Shown here: positions 31,717 through 41,298 of the stretch, in pieces
Position numbering within the stretch: the stretch's first letter is position 1
Layout of the letters: each line of letters opens with the position of its first letter
Assembly (NCBI GenBank): GCA_030696695.1
Contig: JAUYRP010000002.1
Location: 124,001 to 188,000 of the forward strand
Reading direction: 5' to 3'
Length of the DNA stretch: 64,000 bases
Origin: Methylophilus sp.
GTDB taxonomy: Bacteria; Pseudomonadota; Gammaproteobacteria; Burkholderiales; Methylophilaceae
The notes under the pieces: generated by a model
What the model was told of the DNA's origin: nothing
Seen by the model: only the letters and a program-made list of their open reading frames with translations
The model's database searches: none
Position numbers and translations under genes: made by a program

Positions 31717-31941
31717 ATGACCAAAACAGCAACGTTTGCAATTTTACACTTCACCGTAGCATTCACAGTGGGTTATTTGTTAACTGGTAGCGCTATGGTC
31801 GGTGGCTTATTGGCAGTGATTGAACCTGCTTGTAATACCGTTGTATTTTACTTCCACGAAAAAGCATGGAAAAAATATGAGCAAGCCAATCCACAGGGTC
31901 ATGCTAAAGCGGTCAGTCATGGGTGGATGCACTTACATTAA
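31717..31941 (+). CDS. DUF2061-like small membrane protein
   Basis: MTKTATFAILHFTVAFTVGYLLTGS...EPACNTVVFYFHEKAW; SD-like GCAGGAGAA before the ATG at 31717. Confidence 0.75.
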   Translation: MTKTATFAILHFTVAFTVGYLLTGSAMVGGLLAVIEPACNTVVFYFHEKAWKKYEQANPQGHAKAVSHGWMHLH

Positions 31942-31950
31942 TGCTAAAAA

Positions 31951-33231
31951 TTAAGAGACGAGTTTTTTAAACTCTTCAAAGTAATTCGGGAAAGTTTTGG
32001 CCACACAATTCGGGTCGTTAATCGTAATGGGCACACCACCTAGGCTTACTAATGAAAAGCACATCGCCATGCGGTGATCATCATAAGTATCAATCACTGC
32101 ATTAGGCGTGAGTTGCACCGGCGGGGTGATTTGGATGAAATCTGCGCCTTCTTCCACAATCGCACCGACTTTGCGTAATTCGGTGGCCATTGCGCTGATC
32201 CGGTCGGTTTCTTTCACGCGCCAACTCGCAATATTTCTTAGGGTGGTTGTGCCTTCGGCAAATAATGCCATTATGGCCAATGTCATTGCCGCGTCCGGAA
32301 TGTGATTGCAATCTAAATCTAATGCTTTGATTTTATTGGCTTGTTCCGTTTCAATATGATTGTTGTGATAAGTAATCTTGCCTCCCATCATTTCCACCGC
32401 TTCTGCAAAGCGCACATCACCTTGAATACTGTCCTGCCCTAAACCTGTGACAGTGACATCACCTGCAATTGCGCCTGCCGCAATGAAGTAAGAGGCACTG
32501 GAAGCATCACCCTCAACAAATATTTCTGATGGGCTGGTGTATTGACTATTGGCCGAGATAGTAAAACGTTCCCAACCATCGCGCTGTACCGTAACACCAA
32601 ATTTTGCCATCAGATTCAGCGTGATTTCAATATATGGCTTGGAAATGAGTTCGCCAACTACTTCAATGGTCGCTTGTTGTTGAGTAAGAGGCAGCGCCAT
32701 CAACAATGCCGTTAAAAACTGACTGGAAACATCGCCACGGATTTGAATGGGCTTGCTGACATCCAAATGCGCAGGTGAGATATTTAATGGTGGAAAGCCG
32801 CTGTTTGCTTCATATGTTATGTTGGCACCCGCTTGACGCAAAGCATCCACCAAATCGCCAATTGGGCGCTCGTGCATACGAGGCACCCCGTGTAAGTGGT
32901 ATTCGCCATTAGATAAAGCTAACGCAGCCGTCAGTGGCCTAAATGCAGTGCCAGCATTGCCTAAAAATAAATCTGCTTGTTTATTGGGAAACTGCCCGGA
33001 GCAGCCCATCACTTTCCAATCTCGCTCGCCACATTGTTCTAATTGCACACCTAGTGTTGTAAGCGCTTCCAGCATGCGGTTCGTGTCGTCTGAAATTAGT
33101 AAATCACGAATAAGTGTGGTGCCACTAGATAAGGCTGCTAATAACAAAGTGCGGTTAGAAATACTTTTAGAGCCAGGCAATTTAACGTTACCATTTGCGC
33201 GTCTGTAAGCAGGTAAATGCAGTTGTTCCAT
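31951..33231 (-). CDS. aroA: 3-phosphoshikimate 1-carboxyvinyltransferase
   Basis: 426 aa; [35 protein letters not shown]. Confidence 0.95.
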   Translation of the reverse strand: MEQLHLPAYRRANGNVKLPGSKSISNRTLLLAALSSGTTLIRDLLISDDTNRMLEALTTLGVQLEQCGERDWKVMGCSGQFPNKQADLFLGNAGTAFRPLTAALALSNGEYHLHGVPRMHERPIGDLVDALRQAGANITYEANSGFPPLNISPAHLDVSKPIQIRGDVSSQFLTALLMALPLTQQQATIEVVGELISKPYIEITLNLMAKFGVTVQRDGWERFTISANSQYTSPSEIFVEGDASSASYFIAAGAIAGDVTVTGLGQDSIQGDVRFAEAVEMMGGKITYHNNHIETEQANKIKALDLDCNHIPDAAMTLAIMALFAEGTTTLRNIASWRVKETDRISAMATELRKVGAIVEEGADFIQITPPVQLTPNAVIDTYDDHRMAMCFSLVSLGGVPITINDPNCVAKTFPNYFEEFKKLVS

Positions 33232-33264
33232 GTTGTATTTTCTGAGTTTAATTTGGTATAGAGG

Positions 33265-34128
33265 CTATTGCTTGCTCTTGGCCCATTGATTGCGGGCATG
33301 GCTTGCGCGCTCAAACAAAGCTTCTAATCCCACGCTGTCATTGTTGATTAATAGCTGTTTTATCATGGCAAGCTCTGATTCATAAGCTGTAATTTCATTT
33401 AACAAAGCCTGTTTATTGGCCATGCTGATGTCACGCCACATTTCTGGATGGCTACCCGCAATTCGGGTGAAGTCTCTAAAACCACTGGCCGCAAAGCTGA
33501 ATAACTGTGCAGCATTTGGACGTGAGGCAATATCATCCACCAAAGCAAAGGCAAGCAAATGCGGCAAGTGGCTCACCGCTGCAAAAATTGCATCATGCTG
33601 CTCGGCAGACATGGTGGATACATTTGCGCCGCAGTTTCGCCATAAATCATTCACAGCTGTAATGGCATTGGCATTTGTATCGGCAGTAGGGGTTATCACC
33701 ACATTTTTACCCACAAATAAGTCAGCAAGTGCGGCAGCGGCGCCGCTTTTTTCTGCGCCAGCAATGGGGTGACCACCAACAAATTGATTGAATTGATCAC
33801 CTAACACCGCTTTTGCACTGGCTATCACATCAGTCTTTGTGCTGCCTGCATCTGTTATCACCGTATGTTGCGATAAAAACGGCTGAATGCTGGTTAATAT
33901 TTTTGTGGTTTGAGCAACAGGTGCTGCCAGCATAATCATGTCTGCATCACTCACGGCCATTTGAATATCAGATTCAGCTTCATCAATAATGCCAAGTGAT
34001 AAAGCCTCATCCAAGCTGTAACGTGTGCGGCAAACGCCCACAATACGTGTATCAATACCTGCTTTTTTTAAAGCAAGTGCAACAGAGCCACCAATTAGGC
34101 CAACACCAAAAATAACCAGCTTTTTCAC
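33265..34128 (-). CDS. tyrA: Prephenate dehydrogenase
   Basis: 287 aa; IFGVGLIGGSVALALKKAG, GGHPIAGAEKSGAAAA. Confidence 0.92.
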   Translation of the reverse strand: MKKLVIFGVGLIGGSVALALKKAGIDTRIVGVCRTRYSLDEALSLGIIDEAESDIQMAVSDADMIMLAAPVAQTTKILTSIQPFLSQHTVITDAGSTKTDVIASAKAVLGDQFNQFVGGHPIAGAEKSGAAAALADLFVGKNVVITPTADTNANAITAVNDLWRNCGANVSTMSAEQHDAIFAAVSHLPHLLAFALVDDIASRPNAAQLFSFAASGFRDFTRIAGSHPEMWRDISMANKQALLNEITAYESELAMIKQLLINNDSVGLEALFERASHARNQWAKSKQ

Positions 34129-34244
34129 GGGTAATCAACGCACAAACAGATTAAAGCCGAAATTGTAACATGCCATGCGTTTGGCTCAGTATGGTCAACT
34201 TAAGTGATTGCTAAAGCGTTATAGCGTATAATGTGAATTGCTTT

Positions 34245-34612
34245 GGGGCTGACCAGGTTTCGACGTGGGTTGCAAAGCAGTGCAGGGCATACCGAGGGTT
34301 CAGGTTTCCTCGTAAATCCATCTGAACAAGTATAGTCGCAAACGACGAAACTTACGCTCTAGCCGCTTAATACCGGCTGGACGCTGCACCATCTCTCCCG
34401 TGGGGTGGGTGGCCTTAAAACCATCGCAGCGTCATATACACGGGATACGTTTTACGTTGGGTTACTTAGCGTAAGATTAACCTTAAGGTAACTCGCTTAG
34501 TCAGTGCTTGTCTGTTGGTGGGGGCTAAGTTAAATTAAACAACAAGGCTAAGTATGTAGAACTGTCTGTGGAGTGCTTGCGGACGCGGGTTCGATTCCCG
34601 CCTGCTCCACCA
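34245..34612 (+). ncRNA. ssrA: Transfer-messenger RNA (tmRNA)
   Basis: 5' GGGGCTGACCAGGTTTCGACG, 3' GCGGGTTCGATTCCCGCCTGCTCCACCA; tag ORF GCAAACGACGAAACTTACGCTCTAGCCGCTTAA (ANDETYALAA*) at 34338-34370. Confidence 0.97.
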
Positions 34613-34689
34613 AACTCAGTTTCTGTCTAGACCACTCTAGACTACTTGAAACCCTTGTATTTATTGGGTTAGAGAGAAACTTAAAAATC

Positions 34690-34718
34690 GACCACTCCGT
34701 CTGGGGTGGTCTTTTTTT
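34690..34718 (+). terminator. Intrinsic terminator downstream of ssrA
   Basis: GACCACTCC-GTCT-GGGGTGGTC followed by TTTTTTT. Confidence 0.75.
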
Positions 34719-34783
34719 GTCTGGATTTGGTCACTTTATAGCCACATTTGGACACAATTTGGTCACAAGAATTGGTGGCCAAA

Positions 34784-35800
34784 ATGATTGATTGGATAAC
34801 GGCTATCATCCCTTGTCACCATGAAGAAAAAATACATGGTGGAACTATCGCCTCAGTCAATTTAGATGGTGAAATTGAATGGCGTGTTGAAAAGAAACAT
34901 CAAGTTCGTGGTTCTCACGAATCGAATCTCAACATTAAATCTATCGACAATAAATTAATCTATTTTGATGGTAATCCTGCTAAATGGTTACAAGGTCATA
35001 ATTTATTTGGCTCTAATGATCTAATCGGATTAGTTGAGGCCGTAATGATTGCCTTAATCCCAATTTTAAAACTTACACCAACACAGCAAGATTTAGATAT
35101 CTGGTCTCAAGGACTTTATGAACTAAAGCGTGTTGACTGTACTGCAATGTGGGATTTGCCAAGAAGAAGCGATATTAGAGCATGGCTACGTGCCGCAGAA
35201 ATGCAATCAAAAAGCCGTCACGGTAGGCCAGTGACTACTGGAGGCACATTGTATTTTGGTAAAAACTCAAGAAGATGGTCTATCAAATTTTATTCTAAGG
35301 GTGATGAAGTTGAAGCCAGAGGTCACAAATTACCATTACAAATATACAATCGTGACAATTTAATTGATTGGGCTGATAATAAGCTCAGAGGGGAATTAAC
35401 TCTCAGAAGTATTCAACTCAAAGAAAAGCAACTTAATGTCGCTATTCAGTGGAAGGAAAGCACACCAACTGAACAGCTAATTTCATACATTGAAAGCTTA
35501 AATATGTCTGAGCAGTTTAATATCAGCCCAATGAATTTAGATGGACTTCCTGCACGTTTAATTGCTGTATATAAACTGTGGAAAGAAGGGGAAGACCTGC
35601 GCGCACTATATCCTCGAGCAAGTTTTTATCGTTATCGCTCTGAATTTTTAAAGCTTGGTATTGATATAGCCATAAGACAGCCTTCTAAACCTGAAAATGT
35701 TATTCCTTTGGTTAGAGTTTTACGACCCGAAGCAATATCCCAAATTCCTGAATGGGCATTAGGAACATCTTTGTATTTTGAACCAAACAAAAAAGCTTAA
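34784..35800 (+). CDS. Filamentous phage / plasmid gpII/X-family replication initiation protein
   Basis: MIDWITAIIPCHHEEKIHGGTIASVNLDGEIEWRVEKKHQVRGSHESNL resembles the II/X family N-terminus; start revised from 34748. Confidence 0.75.
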   Translation: MIDWITAIIPCHHEEKIHGGTIASVNLDGEIEWRVEKKHQVRGSHESNLNIKSIDNKLIYFDGNPAKWLQGHNLFGSNDLIGLVEAVMIALIPILKLTPTQQDLDIWSQGLYELKRVDCTAMWDLPRRSDIRAWLRAAEMQSKSRHGRPVTTGGTLYFGKNSRRWSIKFYSKGDEVEARGHKLPLQIYNRDNLIDWADNKLRGELTLRSIQLKEKQLNVAIQWKESTPTEQLISYIESLNMSEQFNISPMNLDGLPARLIAVYKLWKEGEDLRALYPRASFYRYRSEFLKLGIDIAIRQPSKPENVIPLVRVLRPEAISQIPEWALGTSLYFEPNKKA

Positions 35801-36469
35801 TCAGAAACGTATTATTTGCGTATAAACCTTATGTATTATCGGTAATAAGCCAAAAATGAAAGGGAAATAATACTCTGTAAACTCAAGCTTTGTGAAAATC
35901 AGGTCTAAAGCCGCTCTTGTCCTTATCCATAGGTTACTAGCCCATCCTAGCTGAAGAGTTTCTGACTTTTTATAATTATGCAAAATTTCATTATTTACAC
36001 TACGCGTTATAAGTGGTGTGAATGTGAAATGAATTTTACGACTGGCATATTCCCAAGTTAAATTCGAGGGTGTGCTGTTTTGTATACTTAATTCATTAAT
36101 ATTAATATCTTTACTATCAGCATATCTTTTTAAAATTCCGGGTGTTATTTTCTTATATTCTTTATCGAATTCATAATAGATGTATTTATTAATACATGAA
36201 TGAAAGCCCTCTGAAACAAAATCGCGGCTTAAATTTTTGTACGACTGAAAGCACCTAAAATACCAGTAAATCCACATAATCCATAACGCTTGCATCAGTA
36301 TCTGTGGCTTTCCAATGCTCATAGCAATTCCAAGCAAAGGCAGTGAGAAATTCCCAGTACTTTTAATTTCTGCAATAGGAATTAGCAGAAGAATCGCGCT
36401 AATTACAAACAAGTCGCGTCTCTGGCGTAAAAAAGCAGTACTTTCATCGTTATTCTCTGGCATATACAA
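35801..36469 (-). CDS. Hypothetical membrane protein
   Basis: 222 aa, hydrophobic segments near both termini; convergent and directly abutting the gpII-like stop codon. Confidence 0.5.
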   Translation of the reverse strand: MYMPENNDESTAFLRQRRDLFVISAILLLIPIAEIKSTGNFSLPLLGIAMSIGKPQILMQALWIMWIYWYFRCFQSYKNLSRDFVSEGFHSCINKYIYYEFDKEYKKITPGILKRYADSKDININELSIQNSTPSNLTWEYASRKIHFTFTPLITRSVNNEILHNYKKSETLQLGWASNLWIRTRAALDLIFTKLEFTEYYFPFIFGLLPIIHKVYTQIIRF

Positions 36470-36518
36470 CCTTTTTATAGACTATTTGCTTAAGTATAAA
36501 TAATTACTTCTAGCTGGA

Positions 36519-36648
36519 CACGGAGCCGTGGCGCGAAGGGGACCCGCGATTGCGGACGGACGCTTTAGCGCCCGCCCGTAAGAGTGGGGGGGAGCGCGCA
36601 TCCAGCGCCCCTCGATATTGAAAGTGCGTATATGTGATACTGCACTTT
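36519..36648. other. Candidate ssDNA phage/plasmid origin region: cluster of GC-rich hairpins
   Basis: CACGG-AG-CCGTG (36519-36530); CGGACGGACGCT-TT-AGCGCCCGCCCG (36553-36578, 10/12 paired); GGGG(A)GCGC..GCGCCCC (~36588-36611); AAAGTGC..GCACTTT (36621-36648). Confidence 0.4.
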
Positions 36649-36674
36649 TGTCTCAAACTGAGGCCACGTAAAAT

Positions 36675-36702
36675 AAAAAAGCCCGCCTAAGCGGGTTTTT
36701 TA
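36675..36702. terminator. Intrinsic terminator
   Basis: AAAAAAG-CCCGC-CTAA-GCGGG-TTTTTTT. Confidence 0.75.
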
Positions 36703-36770
36703 TCAATCACATCCGCCCTGATTTCCCTGTTGCACTTTGATTGATTGTATAAAAATGGTGAAATTCTGTT

Positions 36771-37283
36771 ATGACAAACAGAATTCCACCTTCGCTAAAC
36801 TGGTTAATCGACAAACGTGCACGCATCTCTGGTGAAATTGAAAAAACCAGACGCTCATTGAAAAGAGCCCAAGTATTAATTAAAGAACTTGAGGAGCTTG
36901 AAGTTAAATTGAAGGCAATTGATACTGCGCTTGATTTGCATGATATAAAAATAGACGTCAATCTTATAAAGCCAATCGCATCAAATACATATCGTCTTAA
37001 TATACCTCATGGAGATCTAACTAAATCCATACTAACTTGCATCAGGCTTAACGGGACAAATAAACCAGTGGCCAAGTCCGTTATTCACAACTTTGTGGTG
37101 GCAAGACATTTCGATTTTGATGCTGATGAAATTACGCATGCCCAAGTTTCCCTCAGCATCAAAAGAAGACTAAACTGTTTATATCACAAGGGGTTGCTCC
37201 TTAGACACCATTCGCCAAACACAAGTGAGTACGGTTTATGGTCATTTTCCCCCAAATACTTTTCAGATCATGGCATAGAATAA
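36771..37283 (+). CDS. Hypothetical protein, N-terminal coiled coil
   Basis: 170 aa intact ORF; E/K/L-rich coiled-coil segment then a possibly winged-helix-like C-terminus. Confidence 0.55.
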   Translation: MTNRIPPSLNWLIDKRARISGEIEKTRRSLKRAQVLIKELEELEVKLKAIDTALDLHDIKIDVNLIKPIASNTYRLNIPHGDLTKSILTCIRLNGTNKPVAKSVIHNFVVARHFDFDADEITHAQVSLSIKRRLNCLYHKGLLLRHHSPNTSEYGLWSFSPKYFSDHGIE

Positions 37284-37290
37284 TATCTTA

Positions 37291-38457
37291 TTAATCATAA
37301 GTATATTCAAATCCTAATCTTTTTCCTTGGTTGTATCCACAGAACGCCTTTGAAGGTTCTCTGCCTAGAATTTTAGAAAGTAGCGAATAAAATTTATCTT
37401 TAATTCCAAGGGTCTTATTGTCGTTTTTGAAGGCAAACTCGGCAGCATAAAATGCCAAATAGACTCTTCCTATACCATTAAACGAACCAAACTCAGCTCG
37501 CCTCATTCTTGAAAAAAAAGATTCTGCCTGATTATTATTTACACCAAACTCATCTTGATATTGAGTCGAATGATTTACTGCAAAATGCTTTATACCAAGC
37601 AGAGGCTCTATTTTATTAAAAGCTCCTCCGGAATCTGTCATGATGATAGATTCTTTAGTAACAGATTTTTTTATGAGTGGTAGGATTATTTCAGCTGTCT
37701 CTTTCCTTAAAACGTAAGTTATCGTTCTGTTTGAGCCATACGATCCATCGTTATTTAACGCTAGCTGAGATAACGCAAGCACGATACGTCGATTTTTTAG
37801 CTTTTTTAAATTAGAAGGTTCAGGATGTGTTTTTTTATCAGGAACAATAGAATCCTTTCTAATTCTTAGTTTATTGTTAACTAAAACAGAATCAGATGCT
37901 TTTCTATTGTTGCTTCTCCTTGGCTTACCACAGATATGCATGCAATCAATATGGACTATGCCGCTCAAAGGCGTCATATCCATTGTTTCAAAGATTACTT
38001 CTCTAATTTTTCCAACATTTAGAAAGGCAGTCTTGTAGGTTATGCCTATATCAGAAGGGAGTTCATTTGCATTTGCACCTTGTAATCCCGTAATAAAAGC
38101 AAACAAAATCCATAATAATTTTGAAAAACTTAGCTTTCGATTATGGAACACAGTACCTGAAGTCACACTGAAGCGGTGGCTACAATGCTTACAATGCCAT
38201 TGTCTCCTTGTTTTGATGTACCAATGTTTTTCTATCGCTCCACATTCTGGGCATGCGAACCTCTCCTTATCTCCAAATCTGCACCGTTTAAAAATCTCCC
38301 AAGCCTCTTCCTCTGTGAGTTGCGCCAATTGATACAAGGTGAACTCTCTATTATCCTTATTTCGACTGTAATGCATTACCATGAATAACCTGCCTTTTCT
38401 TTTAAATGAAAATTGCAGGCGCAGCATGTGATTTTCAGGCAACAACAAACCATCCAA
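37291..38457 (-). CDS. IS1595-family (ISXO2-like) transposase
   Basis: 388 aa; N-terminal zinc ribbon (CPECGAIEKHWYIKTRRQWHCKHC), DDE-type core (VHIDCMHICGKPRR, MTDSGGAF, NQAESFFSRMRR). Confidence 0.8.
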   Translation of the reverse strand: MDGLLLPENHMLRLQFSFKRKGRLFMVMHYSRNKDNREFTLYQLAQLTEEEAWEIFKRCRFGDKERFACPECGAIEKHWYIKTRRQWHCKHCSHRFSVTSGTVFHNRKLSFSKLLWILFAFITGLQGANANELPSDIGITYKTAFLNVGKIREVIFETMDMTPLSGIVHIDCMHICGKPRRSNNRKASDSVLVNNKLRIRKDSIVPDKKTHPEPSNLKKLKNRRIVLALSQLALNNDGSYGSNRTITYVLRKETAEIILPLIKKSVTKESIIMTDSGGAFNKIEPLLGIKHFAVNHSTQYQDEFGVNNNQAESFFSRMRRAEFGSFNGIGRVYLAFYAAEFAFKNDNKTLGIKDKFYSLLSKILGREPSKAFCGYNQGKRLGFEYTYD

Positions 38458-38622
38458 CTATGTAAATAATATTGGTTTTGCTTGACAATCACATTTTTAA
38501 AGCTGAAAATGGGCTACAGTCTCACAAGATTGCAGCACATTAAAAAGCTCAGACTACCTCGCCAAAGGTTCTGGGCTTTGTGCTTTCTACGCCATTTAAA
38601 AATTTAAATGATTTTTGTTAAC

Positions 38623-38853
38623 TCATTTTCTATCTCCTTTGGATTGCTTTTCAATCCAATCAGCAACATCTGCGGTTTTAGCGAACCATCCTTTGCGGCC
38701 AGCCAATCTGAACACCTTCACACCAAGCTCTTCTAATTGCATGCTCCGATAAAATGCAGCATATGTATTAAATCCAAGAGCGGTGCGTAAATTTACACCG
38801 CTAATAATTGGGCCATAGCGCTCTTCCATCATTTCCACCATGCTTTTATTCAT
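38623..38853 (-). CDS. Small HTH/excisionase-like protein
   Basis: 76 aa; GVNLRTALGFNTYAAFYRSMQLEELGVKVFRLAGRKGWFAKTADVADWI. Confidence 0.5.
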   Translation of the reverse strand: MNKSMVEMMEERYGPIISGVNLRTALGFNTYAAFYRSMQLEELGVKVFRLAGRKGWFAKTADVADWIEKQSKGDRK

Positions 38854-38925
38854 TTGAGCTTCCTTGATTTACATTAATTATTATTGATGTTGACCTAGGG
38901 TTACAAAACAATCTAGGATATTCAA

Positions 38926-39768
38926 ATGACTATTCAAGTGACACCATCAAAGTTGAGGAAAGGCGGACAATATAAACACTGGGCTGAGGAAGCACGTGTT
39001 TGGATTTGGTACCGAGCAATAAAATTAAATTGTGACTTGTCAGACTATGCACTAGATAAACTTTTTGCATGGACTGAAAATGGACAAGGAGATAAATCTA
39101 CAGATGAAAGACCACGGACGTTTGAATGGTTAAGAAAAAAAGCCAGAAAACCCAGGGGAATAAAAAATAAATGGCGCACCATGGACAATCTAGTTGCAAC
39201 GGTAAATCAAGACAAACGTTTCTATGGAACTAAAGATCTTTACTATTCCGACTTATGGAAACTGCTCCAAAAAAATACACACTGCTTAAAAGAAGTCCAA
39301 TTGCAGTTTGACGAGTTAATTAATAAATATAAATTGATTAGGGTTGATTCAGATTCTTACCAAGTTCTAACAAATTTGTGTATTAAGTACGGCAAGCAAT
39401 CAGTATTCGATAGATGCTTGAGAATATCACTCAGACAAATGAATTCTATCTCTGCAATTTGTTTGGTCTGGATTATCGGCCTAATGGCTCGGTCTCCTCA
39501 AACAAACTATATAAGAGAAATCGCAGAGTTAACTCTTGATAAGAGACTTGATGATTTTTTTGGAGTATATTTTAACGGTGAAAAGTTGCATTTACAGTAT
39601 TACACAGATGCTATTGAAGTGTTTTTAAATTCAAAAATAGAAAGTATTTCTAACGGTACAGTTGGATATGGATATGTAGAAGTCAAGAATGAATGGATAA
39701 TATTGCCTCATCAAGTAATTGATAATCTGTCTGAAGAAGTTTTATATCCACTTCCATTCGCTCATTAG
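38926..39768 (+). CDS. Hypothetical protein
   Basis: 280-aa intact ORF in the island; no family recognised. Confidence 0.55.
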   Translation: MTIQVTPSKLRKGGQYKHWAEEARVWIWYRAIKLNCDLSDYALDKLFAWTENGQGDKSTDERPRTFEWLRKKARKPRGIKNKWRTMDNLVATVNQDKRFYGTKDLYYSDLWKLLQKNTHCLKEVQLQFDELINKYKLIRVDSDSYQVLTNLCIKYGKQSVFDRCLRISLRQMNSISAICLVWIIGLMARSPQTNYIREIAELTLDKRLDDFFGVYFNGEKLHLQYYTDAIEVFLNSKIESISNGTVGYGYVEVKNEWIILPHQVIDNLSEEVLYPLPFAH

Positions 39769-39918
39769 TTAGAATTATTATTTAACGTTCAACTAATTGC
39801 CACTAGTTGAGTAATTTACTTTAATGAGAATTGGAATTTGCTAAGTTGATTGTTAGTATTTAATAGAGCAGAATCAAGCTCTGGAAGTTAGTTCAATAAT
39901 TATTTGATAGGATATTAA

Positions 39919-40113
39919 ATGACATTATTACCTTTGGTGATGCGTAAAAATCAAAAGTTATCGAACCATCATAAATTTCTAATTGCTCAACAGGACGAAT
40001 TAACAATTGATGAGCCACTCCCAGCTATTCTTGACCTGAAAGAAGGCGGTTATAAAGTAGAGCGATCAACAAGAGTGACAGAAGTAAATCGCGAAACAAC
40101 AGATGATAACTAA
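39919..40113 (+). CDS. Putative graspetide precursor 1
   Basis: 64 aa; C-terminus ERSTRVTEVNRETTDDN; 8 nt upstream of a second ORF with the same C-terminal motif, followed by ATP-grasp. Confidence 0.7.
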   Translation: MTLLPLVMRKNQKLSNHHKFLIAQQDELTIDEPLPAILDLKEGGYKVERSTRVTEVNRETTDDN

Positions 40114-40121
40114 CAACAAAA

Positions 40122-40328
40122 ATGCACATGAGCCAAAAGCCATTTATTTTTAAATTCGCGGAACATATGGTTTCAAATCAATCTTGCGCATTGCGTTATG
40201 ACGAGTCTAGACAAATCTCTCAAGTTGAAATTAATGGAATTTGGGTAGATACGCCTGATGCTAATGTTGAAGTTTATGCATCAACTAGATGTACAAAGGT
40301 AAATGCAGAAACGACTGATGACCATTAG
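40122..40328 (+). CDS. Putative graspetide precursor 2 (TgmA-like)
   Basis: 68 aa; C-terminus ASTRCTKVNAETTDDH; stop overlaps the ATP-grasp start (ATGACCATTAG). Confidence 0.75.
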   Translation: MHMSQKPFIFKFAEHMVSNQSCALRYDESRQISQVEINGIWVDTPDANVEVYASTRCTKVNAETTDDH

Positions 40329-41298
40329 TAGATATGTGTTAATAGTTAGTACTGTCGCTGATATAGCTACTGACGATGTTATTAAACGGTTAACTGAAAA
40401 ATCAGTCCCACACAGAAGATTAAATACTGAGGACTTCCCATTCCATATTCTTTTTGCATTTAATCCAGAGATGATAAATCAGGGAGCTTGGTTGGAGGTA
40501 AACGGGGAAGTACTGCCACCTCCAACTTCAATATGGTACAGACGTTTTAGATCCCCACCTATACCTGATGGTATGGATTCAGGTGTACATCATTTTTGTG
40601 TTCAAGAAAGTCGAGCCGCGCTACTCGGAGCTATAGTAGGAAGCTCCGCTAGATGGATGAGTCATCCTTCAGCTATATGGCAATCTGAATACAAGCCTCT
40701 TCAGCTTTCAATAGCATCAAAAGTTGGCCTGAAAGTACCTAAAACCATCATTACAAATGACCCATCAGCAATTCGTAAAGCTTTTATTGATTTTGGGGAA
40801 ATGATTGTTAAGCCGGTTAGAACAGGTTATGTTTCCTATGCAGGCGAAGACCACTCAATATTTACATCACAAGTCCTTCAAGAGCATTTGGATGAGTTGG
40901 AGAATGCAACCTTAAGTCCCTCAATTTATCAGGAACTTATACCTAAAAGCTTTGATATAAGAGTAACAATAGTTGGTAAGAGGCTTTTCTCAGCCGCCAT
41001 TGATTCGCAATCTGACCCTGATGCTTCTGTTGATTGGAGACATACGGCAAATCCACTGCTGCCTCACTACTCAATAACTTTACCTCAAGAAATTCAAATT
41101 AAATTACTTAAATTAATGGAACTACTAGGGTTGAATTTTGCTGCTATTGACCTTATTCAAACACCTGATGGTGAGTATATTTTCTTGGAAGTCAATCCCA
41201 ATGGGCAATGGCTGTGGATTGACGATATTTTAAACCTGGGTATTTCAGACGCTGTAGCAGATTGGCTATCTGTTGCGGAGATCACATGTCAAAACTAA
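40318..41298 (+). CDS. ATP-grasp ribosomal peptide maturase (MvdC/D- or TgmB-like graspetide synthetase)
   Basis: N-terminal pre-ATP-grasp domain with SIWYRRFRSPP; GEMIVKPVRTGYVSYAG; YQELIPKSFDIRVTIVGKRLFSAAI; FLEVNPNGQWLWID. Confidence 0.85.
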   Translation: MTISRYVLIVSTVADIATDDVIKRLTEKSVPHRRLNTEDFPFHILFAFNPEMINQGAWLEVNGEVLPPPTSIWYRRFRSPPIPDGMDSGVHHFCVQESRAALLGAIVGSSARWMSHPSAIWQSEYKPLQLSIASKVGLKVPKTIITNDPSAIRKAFIDFGEMIVKPVRTGYVSYAGEDHSIFTSQVLQEHLDELENATLSPSIYQELIPKSFDIRVTIVGKRLFSAAIDSQSDPDASVDWRHTANPLLPHYSITLPQEIQIKLLKLMELLGLNFAAIDLIQTPDGEYIFLEVNPNGQWLWIDDILNLGISDAVADWLSVAEITCQN

